Part shown: piece by piece, positions 36,201 to 46,000 of the stretch
How the letters are laid out: every line of letters begins with the position of its first letter
Numbering within the stretch: the first letter of the stretch is position 1
Source: Plazaster borealis
Taxonomy: Eukaryota > Echinodermata > Asteroidea > Forcipulatida > Labidiasteridae
Direction: 5' to 3'
DNA: 64,000 nucleotides
NCBI GenBank assembly: GCA_021014325.1
Contig: CM037472.1
Coordinates: forward strand, 13,749,063 to 13,813,062
The notes under the pieces: model-generated
Seen by the model: the letters and a program-made list of their open reading frames with translations, nothing else
Databases searched by the model: none
Told to the model about the DNA's origin: nothing
Translations under genes and position numbers: made by a program

Positions 36201-39200
36201 GACGGACAATTTAAGGTACGACTTAAAATAAGAAATACATATTTACGGTAACTACATTTAAAACAAAGTTCAAATAAATTTATAGGTTAAACAGAAAAGA
36301 TGCCAAACCTAAATGCTTGGTTTTAAATTTGGCATTTTTTCTGGTAAACAATTACAAGACAAAAGTAAAGAATTTTAATGGATTCCATTTTATCACAGAA
36401 ATGTTAATCAATCCCCATTTTTCTCTAAAATGTACAAACCTTGGATAATATAAGAATATTTCTAACTAAACAATTCTTTCATAATTATAAACTGATTGAC
36501 TTGTGGTACTCGTTTTAAATTGTTTCTGTCACAACAAAAGTTGGACAAAATTAAATTTCAATACCTGTCTATGTCTGTCTTGATACCAGCTTTCAGTTCC
36601 TCCTTGATTCAAGATGCACAAATCTAGAGAAATTAGCATCTTTCCTTTCTGGGGAATAAGTGGGTTTGGAAGAAGTTAAAGGAAATTATTTCTATATAAA
36701 TGATTAGACCCAGTAACTGGGGCGCTGCACTCAGTTTTTTTTTAAATTTTGACATCTGCGGTCATACTAGCGCCCCAGGAATGCGCTGTATATTCGCACA
36801 GCAATCGTGCGCTGCGGCGAGTGCACACAGTATGAATGTCGGTCCAACTGAGAGTTTGACGTCATGGTGGTTTCTCCGAAAATCGGAAATTTGCAGCTCA
36901 AAACCAAATCGTGAGTAATTTAAATGCCTGATGTTGCATCTTAGACATATGAAGAAGCCAGTAGGCGTTTTTAAAGGCATTTTTTGTTGGGTATTTTTGT
37001 CGTTCTGAGGCATTTTTTGTGTCAACTTATATCAATTTGAAGATCGATGTGCGTATATGCAACACATTCCTGGGGCGCTAGTACGACCGCAGATGTCAAA
37101 ATTTTGAAAAAAAACGAGTACAGCGTCCCAATTACTGTGTCTAATAAATGATGTAGAAAGTCATCATTTAAAATGCATTACAAAACAGGGGGATGGGGGA
37201 GGGGAGTTTTTTGATGGGAGTGACACAAATTTCCTTGAGCAGGAAACCTAAAAACTATACTTTACAGCAACCAAACACAGTCAACGACAAACAAGGTTTG
37301 CCTGGGGGGGGGGTGATAACGCTCATACTGCTAGTGTACGTAGCTGTCTGACCATTATCATCCACATGGTTTTGAATGATACGTGCATCATCATACTGGC
37401 ATCATGTGACTGTCACATGATGTGGTGAAGGCAGGGCCAGCTACACTCACACTCACAGTCCTCATTGTGCATTTCCTGGTAAATAACAGCAAAAAACAAC
37501 CCCAAAACAAACAAAACAAAAACATAGGTCGACAAAAAGCCAATTTAAACATTTAAACATCATTTGAACAATTGAACAGTATTATCAACAGTGATAATAA
37601 TATCATTAAAATGCACTGTAGTGGTAGGCCTACTAAATTAGTAAAAAGGGGGATTTGTAAGGCAGCAGACAGCAAGTTAAAGGGACACACCGGTTACCTG
37701 TTTACGTAATTTAGTCAAAGACAATTATTTCTTGATGGTTTTTATATTTTTTTAATACAAAAATATTACGTAATTAACGAGAAATGACCGACAAAAGCAA
37801 AAGCGGTCAAAGGTCATCGTATACGCTTTACCAGCCGTTGCAAGTGTCAAATTTACGGGATACATGCTATATGCAATATGTTGCAAGTAGACTGGTGCTC
37901 TGTTTGTGTAAGTGTTTTACTACGACAAGGCAAGAGGATCCAGTCCACGTTATCCGTCTGAAAGTGTGTATAAACAACGGACATGGAAACCGGTCAACTA
38001 GCCCCCAGCAAAGACGCCAATTACAAAGTCGCCCCTAGCAAAGTCGCCCCCTCACATACAAACTCGTCCCCTCTCAAAGTCGCCCCTCACAAAGGAATGT
38101 GACAAATTGGTGTGATTGGAGTTCAGGGAACGAAAATTATCTTGAGGGAACAAAATTAGCTATCTTGAGGGAACGAAAGAGGAATTCTGGGGAACAAAAT
38201 CTCATTGCGAGAGAACGAACGCGTACTTTTAGGGAGCAAAAGCATATTTCGGGTGAATTAAAGTATATTTCTGACAAAAAATTCAAAGCCGTATTTCTAG
38301 GAAACGAAAGCTTTTTTTTAAGGAACGAAATCTCCTTTCGAGCTAAGGAAAGTATATTTCTTGCGAACAAAATCATATTTCGAGGAAATGAATGCGTATC
38401 TTCAGGGAACGTAAGCGTATTTCTGTGGAACTTAATCATATTACGGGGGAAAGAAAGCGTGCTGAAGGGAACGTGAACCTATTTTTCTAAAAATAATCTA
38501 TTTTGTTACCTAGAAAAACACACTGCGTTCACAAAATGAAAAATAATATTTTGTGAGACAAAATTATATTTTCATCGAATTAAATAATATTTTGAGGAAA
38601 CAAAATGATTTTGTTGGAATTTTGTGTGTCGAGGGATGCAATAGAAATTTCGAGTGAGGTATTTTTGTCTACCTTTTAATTTTAATTTCTTTTTCACTTG
38701 TCCCTTCAGGGGCTCCGTTTTTTGGGGGTGTTTTTTTTTTGGGGGGGGGCTCGTTTTTGTGGAATTGTTTGTCACAAATATTGTAAGTAAAAACTAATTG
38801 CTCCGTCAATATAAAAATGGTATTCCTATGTACTGACATAAATCTTATTTAATAACCAGAAATTTGGTACAAATCGGGTCAAGGAACGTACACAGAGCAT
38901 TGAAAAGTTGCGATTTTGAAACAACGGATTCGATCAGCGAGGTGTACCGACTAGCAAACCCGCAATAACAACAACGTATAGTTGGTGGTCTGGCTCCCTA
39001 CCCCTCCCACATGTTCATGAGCTTCCAGGTACAGCTAACTCTTGGCTAGCGGGTTTCTGTCGCGCTAGCACCGCCGAGATACTCTGCTCGCCAGCTACAC
39101 GACTGCCCCTGTGTTGTGTGTAGCGAGTCCCCACGCTGTGAACTGTAATACACACTTCCGTTGCTCGGACTCTCTGAATTAAAATATTAAGTTCGATTTT

Positions 39201-39922
39201 TTTGTATTATTTACAACTTGTATCCATAATTTGAATACCTATTTTTGTGTGTCAAATATTCATGAATTCTTGTTAAAAAACAGAGTTTAATTCGGTTCAG
39301 TAATTAATGCTTATACGGCTGGAAGTAAAACTAACTCCGAAGATTACGAGGGTTATCTGAACCAAAAAAGTGGTTCGGATAACCCACGTGACCTTCGTTG
39401 TTTGAAAAATGAGTAAAAACGGCCAAATTTGATGGTTTCTTTTCTCACAACTGTTCTTCTCCATTCCTGGAAGACCTTTAGAGTCATAATTTAGTGTATT
39501 TTTATAATTTTGTAGCCTAAATAGCCCAACGAAGTCGGTGTGTCCCTTTAAATAATTAAAAGTAAAACTGTAAACAGTCTGACATAGTAAAAGTTGCACA
39601 GTTCAACGTTGTGCGGTGTTATTCAAATGGTTGGCCATCTCACTGGATGACCAATTCCAACCATCCAACCCCACACCCACACTGTAGTTGCTATAATCGA
39701 CCGTCGGGGGATGGAGGGTTACGATTATCGCAACTATAACCCACACTGCATGCTGCTGACTGCTGCTGCATGCTGGCACGATCGATCGCGCAACAAAATG
39801 TTCCACTCCAGTATTTTTGTCAAGTTTACCTTCAAATAATGATTGGTTTCTCTGCCGTGCTTGTTCATTTCTGCCCTGACGTCTGCTTTCGGGATAGACC
39901 TAGCTTTTCGCTTTAACAACAT
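12250..39922 (-). CDS. SLX4IP: SLX4IP homologue with C-terminal extension, ten exons
   Basis: Exons in transcript order: 39922-39830, 36648-36565, 35795-35660, 34610-34545, 16923-16695, 15688-15050, 14415-14331, 13354-13306, 12935-12835, 12399-12250. Phases join perfectly to 1632 nt, 543 residues. Residues 32-165 follow the SLX4IP N-terminal domain: SLDLCILNQGGTESWY against DLHILPQG...SWF in human, then an E-rich helix, then GFKFTRRPVTQRC and FPETLHVYVCEY against human FPDRFVVCVSQ (human strings from memory). Residues 203-415 (one large exon) are disordered, with a basic NLS PSKKRKV (302-308) and a SUMO-interacting-type motif VVDLCGEDDEED (388-399). Residues 416-543 are a basic-then-helical region that I do not recall from the 408-residue human protein. 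Known role: binds SLX4-XPF and regulates BLM and telomere recombination. Intron 4 (34544-16924, 17.6 kb) carries the satellite array. The first exon MLLKRKARSIPKADV is unlike human and could have a further upstream start. Confidence 0.8.
12583..12770. repeat. Dispersed repeat G, inverted copy in SLX4IP last intron
   Basis: GGCATGGTGAAACC at the left and CATCTGGCATGGTGATG at the right; CATTGTGTCTTCACTG, AGGAATTCTTCAGAGG and TACTTCTGTACAAGAGGGG match copy 3 in reverse. Confidence 0.65.
15905..16037. mobile_element. MITE family D, copy in SLX4IP intron 5
   Basis: GACCTGCGATTTCATC start, GGGCAAGGCCATTTTCAAA, AGGGGCACCAAGACCACG, CCAGGGGCAACAGAGGCC, then ATTCAAGGCCTG. The same order occurs at 40889, 55607 and 63022 (some inverted). 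Confidence 0.75.
16380..16450. repeat. Dispersed short repeat H (three copies in window)
   Basis: TTGGACTCTGATTATGGTGG, ATCCCATGTGAAGC and GCATAATCAGTTTACCAGTG contain a CTGATTATG/CATAATCAG inverted pair. Near-identical units at about 10405-10490 and 46550-46620. Confidence 0.7.
16498..16665 (-). mobile_element. tRNA-derived SINE family 1, copy 2
   Basis: Minus strand TAGCTCAGTTGGTAGAGTGCC and GGTTCAGATCCCGC boxes, then TTTTTCTTTGTTCAACCCC. On the other side, TATCAATATCTTTGTTC and GGGGTGCCAG are shared with copy 1. Lies immediately before SLX4IP exon 5 on its sense strand's downstream side. Confidence 0.8.
16985..17870. repeat. ~143-bp tandem repeat, left of satellite (six units)
   Basis: Units carry ACATTTCTTTTGTTTTAGCC, ATAATGACCTT, a GGGTCCAAAAACAAAAGGC segment, CTTCTGGAGGATCTC, CAATCCACACACCAAG and TTTGGAGTTGATATGCCAAG. 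Starts near 17000, 17128, 17272, 17428, 17571 and 17715 give a period of 143-147 (first unit truncated, fourth with a small insertion). Distinct in sequence from the 186-bp satellite. Confidence 0.9.
17871..18417. repeat. Left flanking module: CA microsatellites and terminal hairpin
   Basis: After the last 143-bp unit come CA runs (17870-17888, 18057-18072, 18212-18227, 18353-18365) alternating with unique blocks such as TTTGTAAATCCCGCTTACC, GGACTTCTCTTTGTTCTCCC, AAACACCCGGATCCC and GGTTTGAATGGATAGACAC. The module ends at 18387-18417 in a hairpin, TATGCCCC ... GGGGCATA (8-bp stem, CTTCGGC-type loop). The first satellite monomer starts immediately after. The middle (18060-18235) contains two copies of GTGATAGCAACCGTGGACC. 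Confidence 0.85.
27543..30529. repeat. Higher-order repeat: two adjacent ~1,493-bp blocks (8 monomers each)
   Basis: Diagnostic variants recur at 1,491-1,494 bases: GACCAGGCCGG at 27544/29037 and 27912/29403, CATGCCTGCATGG at 28282/29774, and an insertion TATAAATGATAAATG near 28780/30274. The stretches 28737-28925 and 30231-30419 read the same. Beyond 30529 the match stops. This is a recent tandem duplication of an eight-monomer block. Confidence 0.9.
30728..30889. mobile_element. 162-bp MITE inserted in a satellite monomer, CCGG target duplication
   Basis: Ends TGTGGCAGGAGATTCTG and (reverse complement of the right end) TGTCCCAGCGAAATCTG, both continuing into TCCCCCCGGAGATTCTG and a CATACGG segment: roughly 48-bp terminal inverted repeats around a ~65-bp core. 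Flanks read CATGCCGG at the left and CCGGCATGG at the right; neighbouring monomers have a single CCGG there, so this is a perfect 4-bp target-site duplication. No coding capacity; superfamily undetermined. Confidence 0.9.
33565..33893. repeat. ~143-bp tandem repeat, right of satellite (two units plus part)
   Basis: Same repeat and same orientation as 16985-17870, beginning within GTTGATATGCCAAGG directly after the truncated last satellite monomer. Units start near 33604 and 33752, with the last running into a CA-rich microsatellite at 33893, exactly as the left array does at 17862. Confidence 0.88.
33894..34171. repeat. Right flanking module: CA microsatellite and terminal hairpin
   Basis: Direct repeat of the left module, lacking its middle segment: CA-rich run, TTTGTAAATCCCGCTTACC, GGACTTCTCTTTG, AAACACCCGGATCCC, GGTTTGAATGGATAGACAC, then ACAAGGCAAACACT followed by the hairpin TATGCCCC ... 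GGGGTATA at 34141-34171 (one G-T wobble). Sequence after 34176 is unrelated to the satellite. Confidence 0.85.
34262..34490 (+). mobile_element. tRNA-derived SINE family 3
   Basis: GGTTGGCTCATTGGTTTC (A-box-like) and CCCGGTTCAAATCCAACC (B box) about 40 bases apart, followed by TTGGAGTAGGTTTTCAGTCC. A second, inverted tRNA-like B box (AATCGAACCAGGGCC) lies at about 34393. Single copy in the window; in SLX4IP intron 4 between the satellite module and exon 4. Confidence 0.6.
35120..35340. mobile_element. MITE family C, copy 2 (SLX4IP intron 3)
   Basis: GAGGCCATGCCACACGCG and CATGTGACAAGGCCTTTAG ends; TTTACAGGCAATCAGTTCC and its inverse TTGCCTGTAAAAGTTGC; GACACTGTTTGAAAAAATTAC inside. Confidence 0.8.
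35343..35508. mobile_element. MITE family F copy
   Basis: ATAAACCCCTTGCATGTGATG at the left, GCGCCCTCACTGAAGGTC, TATCATTGGCTGAGAG, and GCAAGGGGTCTATTG at the right; ~165-bp inverted-repeat element in SLX4IP intron 3. Confidence 0.75.
36707..37141. mobile_element. 435-bp MITE with ~90-bp inverted repeats and TA duplication
   Basis: The left end GACCCAGTAACTGGGGCGC ... TTTTGACATCTGCGGTC ... CTAGCGCCCCAGGAATG is mirrored at the right, with about 85% identity over some 90 bases. TA dinucleotides flank it (36705-36706, 37142-37143), as for Tc1/mariner-type elements. The short frames at 36700-37025 on both strands come from the element. In SLX4IP intron 1. Confidence 0.85.
38000..38095. repeat. 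Short minisatellite with AAAGTCGCCCC core
   Basis: Five imperfect units carrying CAAAGTCGCCCCT (variants AAAGACGCCAA and AAACTCGTCCCC), spaced about 18-25 bases, inside the piggyBac-like element. Confidence 0.7.
38110..38480. repeat. Degenerate ~24-bp minisatellite
   Basis: About 15 diverged units of the form GGGAACGAAAGCGTATTTC, with ATTTC/GGAAC phases recurring every 22-26 bases. It produces frames on both strands with a repeating 8-residue pattern (for example REQKHISG), an artefact of the 24-bp period. Weaker related units continue to about 38640. Confidence 0.75.
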
Positions 39923-40097
39923 TTAACATTCAACATCATATAAATGTTAAATACTACAGCAAATAGCAGCGTTAATCAAAAATTAAACCCCCCGCCACCA
40001 CACACCTCTTCTTGAGCTCTTTCATCCGCGCACTCTTAACACACGTGTTTAATCGATTGAGGGCGCTATACCTAAAGACCGTCAAATTAAAAGCAAG
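39923..40097. promoter_or_regulatory. Divergent promoter between SLX4IP and WDR74
   Basis: Only 175 bases separate the two start codons, so both 5' UTRs and core promoters must fit here unless there are non-coding upstream exons. No TATA box is obvious. The WDR74 start lies in CAAGATGGCAGCG, which matches a YY1-type element (AAATGGCGGC/AAGATGGCGGC) that often overlaps the start of TATA-less housekeeping and ribosome-biogenesis genes. A TGAGGGCGCTATA stretch (about 40058-40070) resembles the core of the CTCF motif but is short. Head-to-head arrangement suggests co-expression; this is inference. Confidence 0.55.
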
Positions 40098-43000
40098 ATG
40101 GCAGCGCTCACTCACAACATGTGGCTGGGTTCGGAAACAGGAATTTTAAAAGGTTTGTATTAATTAATCTCCTCACATTTGATGACATCTGTTGCATAGT
40201 ATACGGGCACATTTTAAATTCATATTTTGTCAGTTTGCAGATCATGTTAATGTAAGTTCACAATGGGTTTTATACGGGTTAGTGACTTACACTCTAAGTA
40301 CAGTATACAACATAGAGCATAGGTAGGATAGAGCATGTACAAAAATTGTATGTAGAGCAAACGTACTTTTTACGTAGTGTAGTTTAACATGCGGATTGGG
40401 GGGGGGGGGGGCGGCCAGCATGGCATAGGAAGGGGGGCCGGTGCGATCTCCAAAGCTAAAAACTAAAAGTAGGCCTACTTTATACTTTGGTTATAAGAGC
40501 AAAGCAAATGACAAATCATGTGATTGTGAGTCATGTTTATCAAAATCTAAAAACGTCTGGTGTTGACACATTTCAAATTATGGTCTGCACATTCAATTTG
40601 ACCTTGGAGATCCTCTTTAATTTATTTTTCCCCTCCTATTTTCCAGGTGTCAATGTGTGTAAGAAGACCGCAACAAATTACAATGATTTGAAGACACTGA
40701 ACAAAGAGCAAGAAATATCGGCAATGTGCTGGGCAACAGAAGAGGAGCAGATGGTGAGAATTTTATTCAAATTTAGCAGTTTACTTTTTATAAACAGATG
40801 ACAATTTACAATAACATACATTAGTCTTGATATAACATTTTAAAACCTTGCATTATTATTCAAAGTTTAAGTTTCATGTCAACTTTTTCAGGCCTGGAAT
40901 TACAAATACAATTCCACATAGCCCAAGAAGGCCATGGACTATGTTGCCCTGATCTTTGCCTTCAAAACTTTCCCACAAACTTTTCGAATGGGAGTTCCCT
41001 TTGAAAAATGAAAATGGCCTTGCCCTCTCAAATTGTGAAATTCAAGGCCTGCTTTTTTCTCAAAAGCGAAAGCTCTTGTTGTGCAATGGACTCACAATTT
41101 CTTCACAAATTTTTCCCAAACACTTTATTCCAGATCTTAACCGGGCTTAGAAATGGCACAGTGAAGACCTTTGACCTGGAGAAGGGGGAGTTCACCGAAG
41201 AGAGAGACTGCAGCGGAGGTGAAGGTGTTTTCAGGGGTCTAGCTACATGGGACAATTCCCTCATCACATGTGTAGAGTCGGGGTTGCTGAAAGTGTGGAA
41301 AGAAGATACAGAAGAGCAGGTAAACTACAAAGCTGCTGGCTGGTCCTGAAATGTCACTATAATGGGCCCAACCTCCATTACCCTGGTCTTGGCCTTGATG
41401 CCTCTCCCTTAAAAAAAACATCCCAAATACTTTCTGAAAGTGGCCTTACGCCTATCAAAGTACCTGACACTATTCCGGTCCCCTGTTGATTGAAAATACA
41501 GCATTTCTGAATCCATCTCGACTCCTTAGTAGTATGCAACACTGGCATCTAAATTATCACATACATTATCATTCTCATTCTTTATAAGTATGTTTACCAT
41601 TTACTCCTGGGTGATGAGAAGCAGGAATGGTAATTCTTCTTACTTTAATATGATTTCCAATTTATTTTCCTCAGAAAAAATTAGCTGCTTTTTTATTAAA
41701 TAGCCTATAGAGCCTATCAAAACCTACAAGATATGCAGGTCAGTTCTTGTACTCGAATAACATTTTTCAACTTTTTTTCCCCAAGAAATGATGCCTGAGA
41801 AGCAATGATTGTATTTGTCTTTGTCAAAGACGCAAGTGTACTGACTGGAATTCAAACTCTGATATCTCAGCTCTAGAGTCCAATAGGCCAGTTCATTCAG
41901 CCATGTTAACTAAAATGATGAAGACGTTACATTTTTGGCCTGCCTGGCCAAGCCTAAACCCTTTTTTCAAAGGTACCCTGATATCCAACCAGCCAACAGA
42001 AGGTAAAGTGTGCACCCCTTGTTCAGCTTACTGATCGCCCCAAGATCCATCGACTAAAGCAAAGAATCTACTCTTGTTTTACAGACGGAAATAAACGTTG
42101 GGTCAGACATCCGTATAATGCGGCAGAATCCTGTGAAGAAAAACCTTGTGGCAACCGGAGGAAAGGAGAATGATATGAAGGTGTGGGACTTAGAAGATCC
42201 CGAAAAACCCATTTTCCGAGCTAAGAATGTAAGTATTGTTAGTCATTACTGTTGGGAGAGACACGTTGGTTTAATGTGGACCCGTATAATGTACCTCACC
42301 AGAACTGACTTAGTTTTACAAATTTGAGGTTTCACAAAATTTCTTACACAGAGAGTTTCACTGGAAAGAGCGTATCATAACTAAAGCCTTGTATATCTCT
42401 GCGTTCTTTGCTAGGTTCGGAATGATTTCCTGGAGTTACGGGTCCCTGTCTGCGTGAATGACATCAGCTTCATTCCAGAGAGCTCAAAAATTGTAACCTG
42501 TACAGGATATCATCATGTATGTATAAAACCCCGGACAAGTAAATGTGTATCACCCACTCATGAGCCACTGTTGGAATTTTTTTGTTTTTGAAATCCTAAT
42601 GAGATGAGGCATAGTTTGACTGATTAAATTAGTCTGAGGTCATGTCTGAATTGGCGGCTGCGGCTACAGCTGTGGCTGTTGCTAAGGGTGTTGCTATGGA
42701 CATCCTATGCTTCAACGCTTGTTCAAGTGACAATCAAGCCTTAGCCACAGCAGACATGACCTTCGAGCCTTTGTAATGACAACCTTAGCTTTGGCTCTGT
42801 CATAGGCTGTGTTGGCCTTGATGAAGCCCCAGACTGAAAGGTCTTGATTTCAAAATCACTTGCAGTGCCACGGCTGGAGAGGAAGCTATAGCTGTAGTTT
42901 TGATAAAGGCCCATAGACACCATACCTTGAATCACAGGGAGGCCAAATGGATTTCTTACCCTCATCTTCGCCTCGACCTCAAGATTTCTTTAAAACCCAT

Positions 43001-46000
43001 ACTCCCTTAGCCCTCTTGCCCACAGACTCCTCAATCCTCCACTATCCTCAACTCGATAGTCACTCAACACCAAAATGTTTGGTAAGTTATTGTTATTTGA
43101 GCCTACAGTCCTCAATCCTCCGCAAACAGACAACTTCCTGAAGAGGATTTGGGAGGGTTAAGGTTAACTAGTGGAAGCACCCCAAGCAAAAATGAGAATG
43201 ACCTTTCCCCTCCAAAGATAAGAATCTTAGGCTTGAGACTCATTACAAGGATCTTACAGGCCTGATGCTTTGTTTTTGAAAGGGTAAGGGCACCAAGGCG
43301 TTTTCTCCTTGGTAAAGGGCACCTCCGTGAGAAAATTTGTTATTTACATTGAACCATTTAAGGGGCACCAAGGTAATGCCTCGGTGAAGTATCAGGCCTT
43401 ATCTTGTTTGTAAATATTCTAGCCCATTGAAACAATAGACCCCCTGCACTGACCTTAAACACATCTCCAACCTGGGCCCAATTTCATAGAGCTGCTTAAG
43501 CACAAAAAGTAGCTAAGCACAATCGAATTTTGCTTACCAGAATAAGGTTACCAGCCAAACTACCATGTCACATGTACAATTTGTGACTGGTATCCTGCTC
43601 ATTTCTGCTTAGCAGAACACTTTTAAGCAATATTTTCTGCTTAAGCAGAAATTGGGCCCTGCTCTTGGGTGTCAATTTGCATGTAATGATATGGTGCGTG
43701 TAGCGGTATGCCTAGCAGACTGACTCAAGTCTGATCTTGTTTTCCCAGCATGCACCACTTCACTTATAACATGGCTGCTTACATGTAACTTACGTGCTCG
43801 TATCAATCTGAATAAAGCTTGACTGTTCCGTCTACATAACAAAGTTATAAAAAAAATTTAGTGCGTGTCTCAAACATGTGTGTGTTGCCTAAACTACAGA
43901 CTGCACAGTAACACACAGGGAAACTGACACTCAAATTGGTGCAACCAAGATTTCTTGTGGTGACGACGTCAGGTCAATTGTTGTACTAAAATAATGCATC
44001 CATATACCCTATATTAAAAGAGTGATATCGATTTCCATGGTGACCCTGTAACTTCTATTGCTGTTTGTTTTTGTTTCAGGTAAGAGTATACGACCCAAGT
44101 ACCCCAAGAAGGAGACCCGTAATGAGTGTTGAGTTTGACGAGTACCCACTCATGTCAATGAGTATACCACCAGGAGGAAAGTGAGTCATTGCATTTACTT
44201 ACAACTTTGAAATAGTCACCCCTGAAAAAAAAGACCCACAAACAGCACCTAACCAATACAGAGTTGCACTTTGCAATAGATGATGTAATCACATCTCTAC
44301 AGAAGATCCTATCCTGTTCGTAAGTGTGATGTAATTCCACTGTAAGCCATGCCCACTTCAGTTAAAGGGATTGTATACGCTTGGTAATTGAAACCCACTG
44401 TTCGTTTCAATCCTATATAGTTGTAAAAATATACCATAAAACTAACCTGTGAAAATTTCACTTCAAAAGGTGGTAGCGTTTTTGATTAATTGCTGAAAAT
44501 CTGGAGCAGTTATGTCCACGCAGGAAGAATAATCTGCAATTGGATTACAGAATCTGATTACAGAAGTGTACTGCAGTAACGCTTCTCAGATTCAAATTTT
44601 TTGGGATAAAAAATGATATATTTTTCCAAAACCGCAGTACTTTGAAGTGAAAAGTTTCTTAAATGCAATATACTATCCAAAGCTGCTGTACTTCTAACCA
44701 AGTAAGTTTTTATTGCCATTAATGTTCAGAGTCATTACCAAACGTAAACAGACCTGTTAAAGTGGCTCCACTGACTACCAGAAGCCCATAGGAGTTGCAT
44801 TGCCCTAGGTTTTCGTAGATGATTTATGCAAGAACAGTTTAATAATTGGACTGGGCTTTTACATATGCTTGTTCTTCAAAGGCTAAGGTCTTCTCAGAAT
44901 TAAAAGTTTCTGTGTAAGAAATGCTTTTGAACGTAGAAATGGGTGACTTTTGGTAGAACTACACACAATCGTATGCCAGATTGGGAGTCGGAAAAAGCAA
45001 AAACTTTGCACGTGAAGCAGATATGTGGCGCGATGACTTACCAAAAGGATAGGGTCAAATTTTATAGGGCTAAAAGTGCACACTGCTCGCTCTTGTGACA
45101 TTAGAGGCAACAACAGAGGCATCTGCCTCAATGAAACTCCAGTCTGTCATTACAATGAAGACGCTTTGAGGTAAATTTGTCCGAGGCAAGTGAGAAAAGT
45201 GAAAGAAATTTGCTCAAGGATACACATTCTGATAAATTATTGTTTCCTTTTCTTCGCAGTTCTGTTGTTGTGGGAAATACACATGGGAAGATGGCACACA
45301 TTGACTTGAGGAAAGGTCAGTGTTAATCCCAAATGATTATAATTTTATGAATGACGTAAATAAGCAAGAATCCGAAAGGAATGATTTTTATTTTTTACAG
45401 ATTTTCATTACAAAATCAAACAGTAAATTAGCATTACTTTAGTTTCGCAAAAGCTGTACGGATGTTGTAAAATGCCACAGCAATAAAGTGCTATATTGGT
45501 TGTTAAGTACAGTGTAGTTGGCAACTATTGTCACAGCTATACATAGACATTAAAATGGATGTTCACATAGTACACTATAATCAAATAAAAATCACAGACG
45601 GCAGCTACATACAACTTTGAAATTGGGAAGAAGGAAACTGCAAAGCGCACAAAGCTTTAATGTTTCACAATTTTAGGAAATAAGCAGATCAGATGAGAGA
45701 TACGTGTATTATGCTTGGCTGTGTCCCACCACTTGTTCATCAGCTCAATTGAGTATTGTCATTTGTGTGTGTGTGTGTGTGTGTGCATGGGTAGATATAT
45801 CCACATTCAAATAGTGGACCTATAACAAAAGGGACAATAGGTCCACAGTTGCTATCACAAAGGAAAACATTGTGGTCCACGGTTGCTATCACAAAGAGTT
45901 GAACAAAGGAGGGTCCACGATTGCCGGTGTTTACACTTGTGTGTGTGCTTGTGTCACTTCACAAATACCACTCCTCAGAGTCCGCACTAATGATGACGTC

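Larger units (their letters stand above)
37681..39547. mobile_element. 1.87-kb non-autonomous piggyBac-like element (TTAA)
   Basis: TTAA at 37677-37680 and 39548-39551 flank the inverted ends AGGGACACACCG and CGGTGTGTCCCT (12-bp perfect). TTAA duplication with G-rich ends is the piggyBac pattern. No transposase frame is present. The interior has two minisatellites (38000-38095, 38110-38480) and a GC-rich stretch near 39000-39130. Lies in SLX4IP intron 1. Confidence 0.75.

Noticed and set aside
38099..38476. 125-residue plus-strand and 100-residue minus-strand frames with repeated 8-residue units
   Set aside because: Open on both strands because a degenerate 24-bp repeat lacks stops; inside a transposable element with no codon bias.
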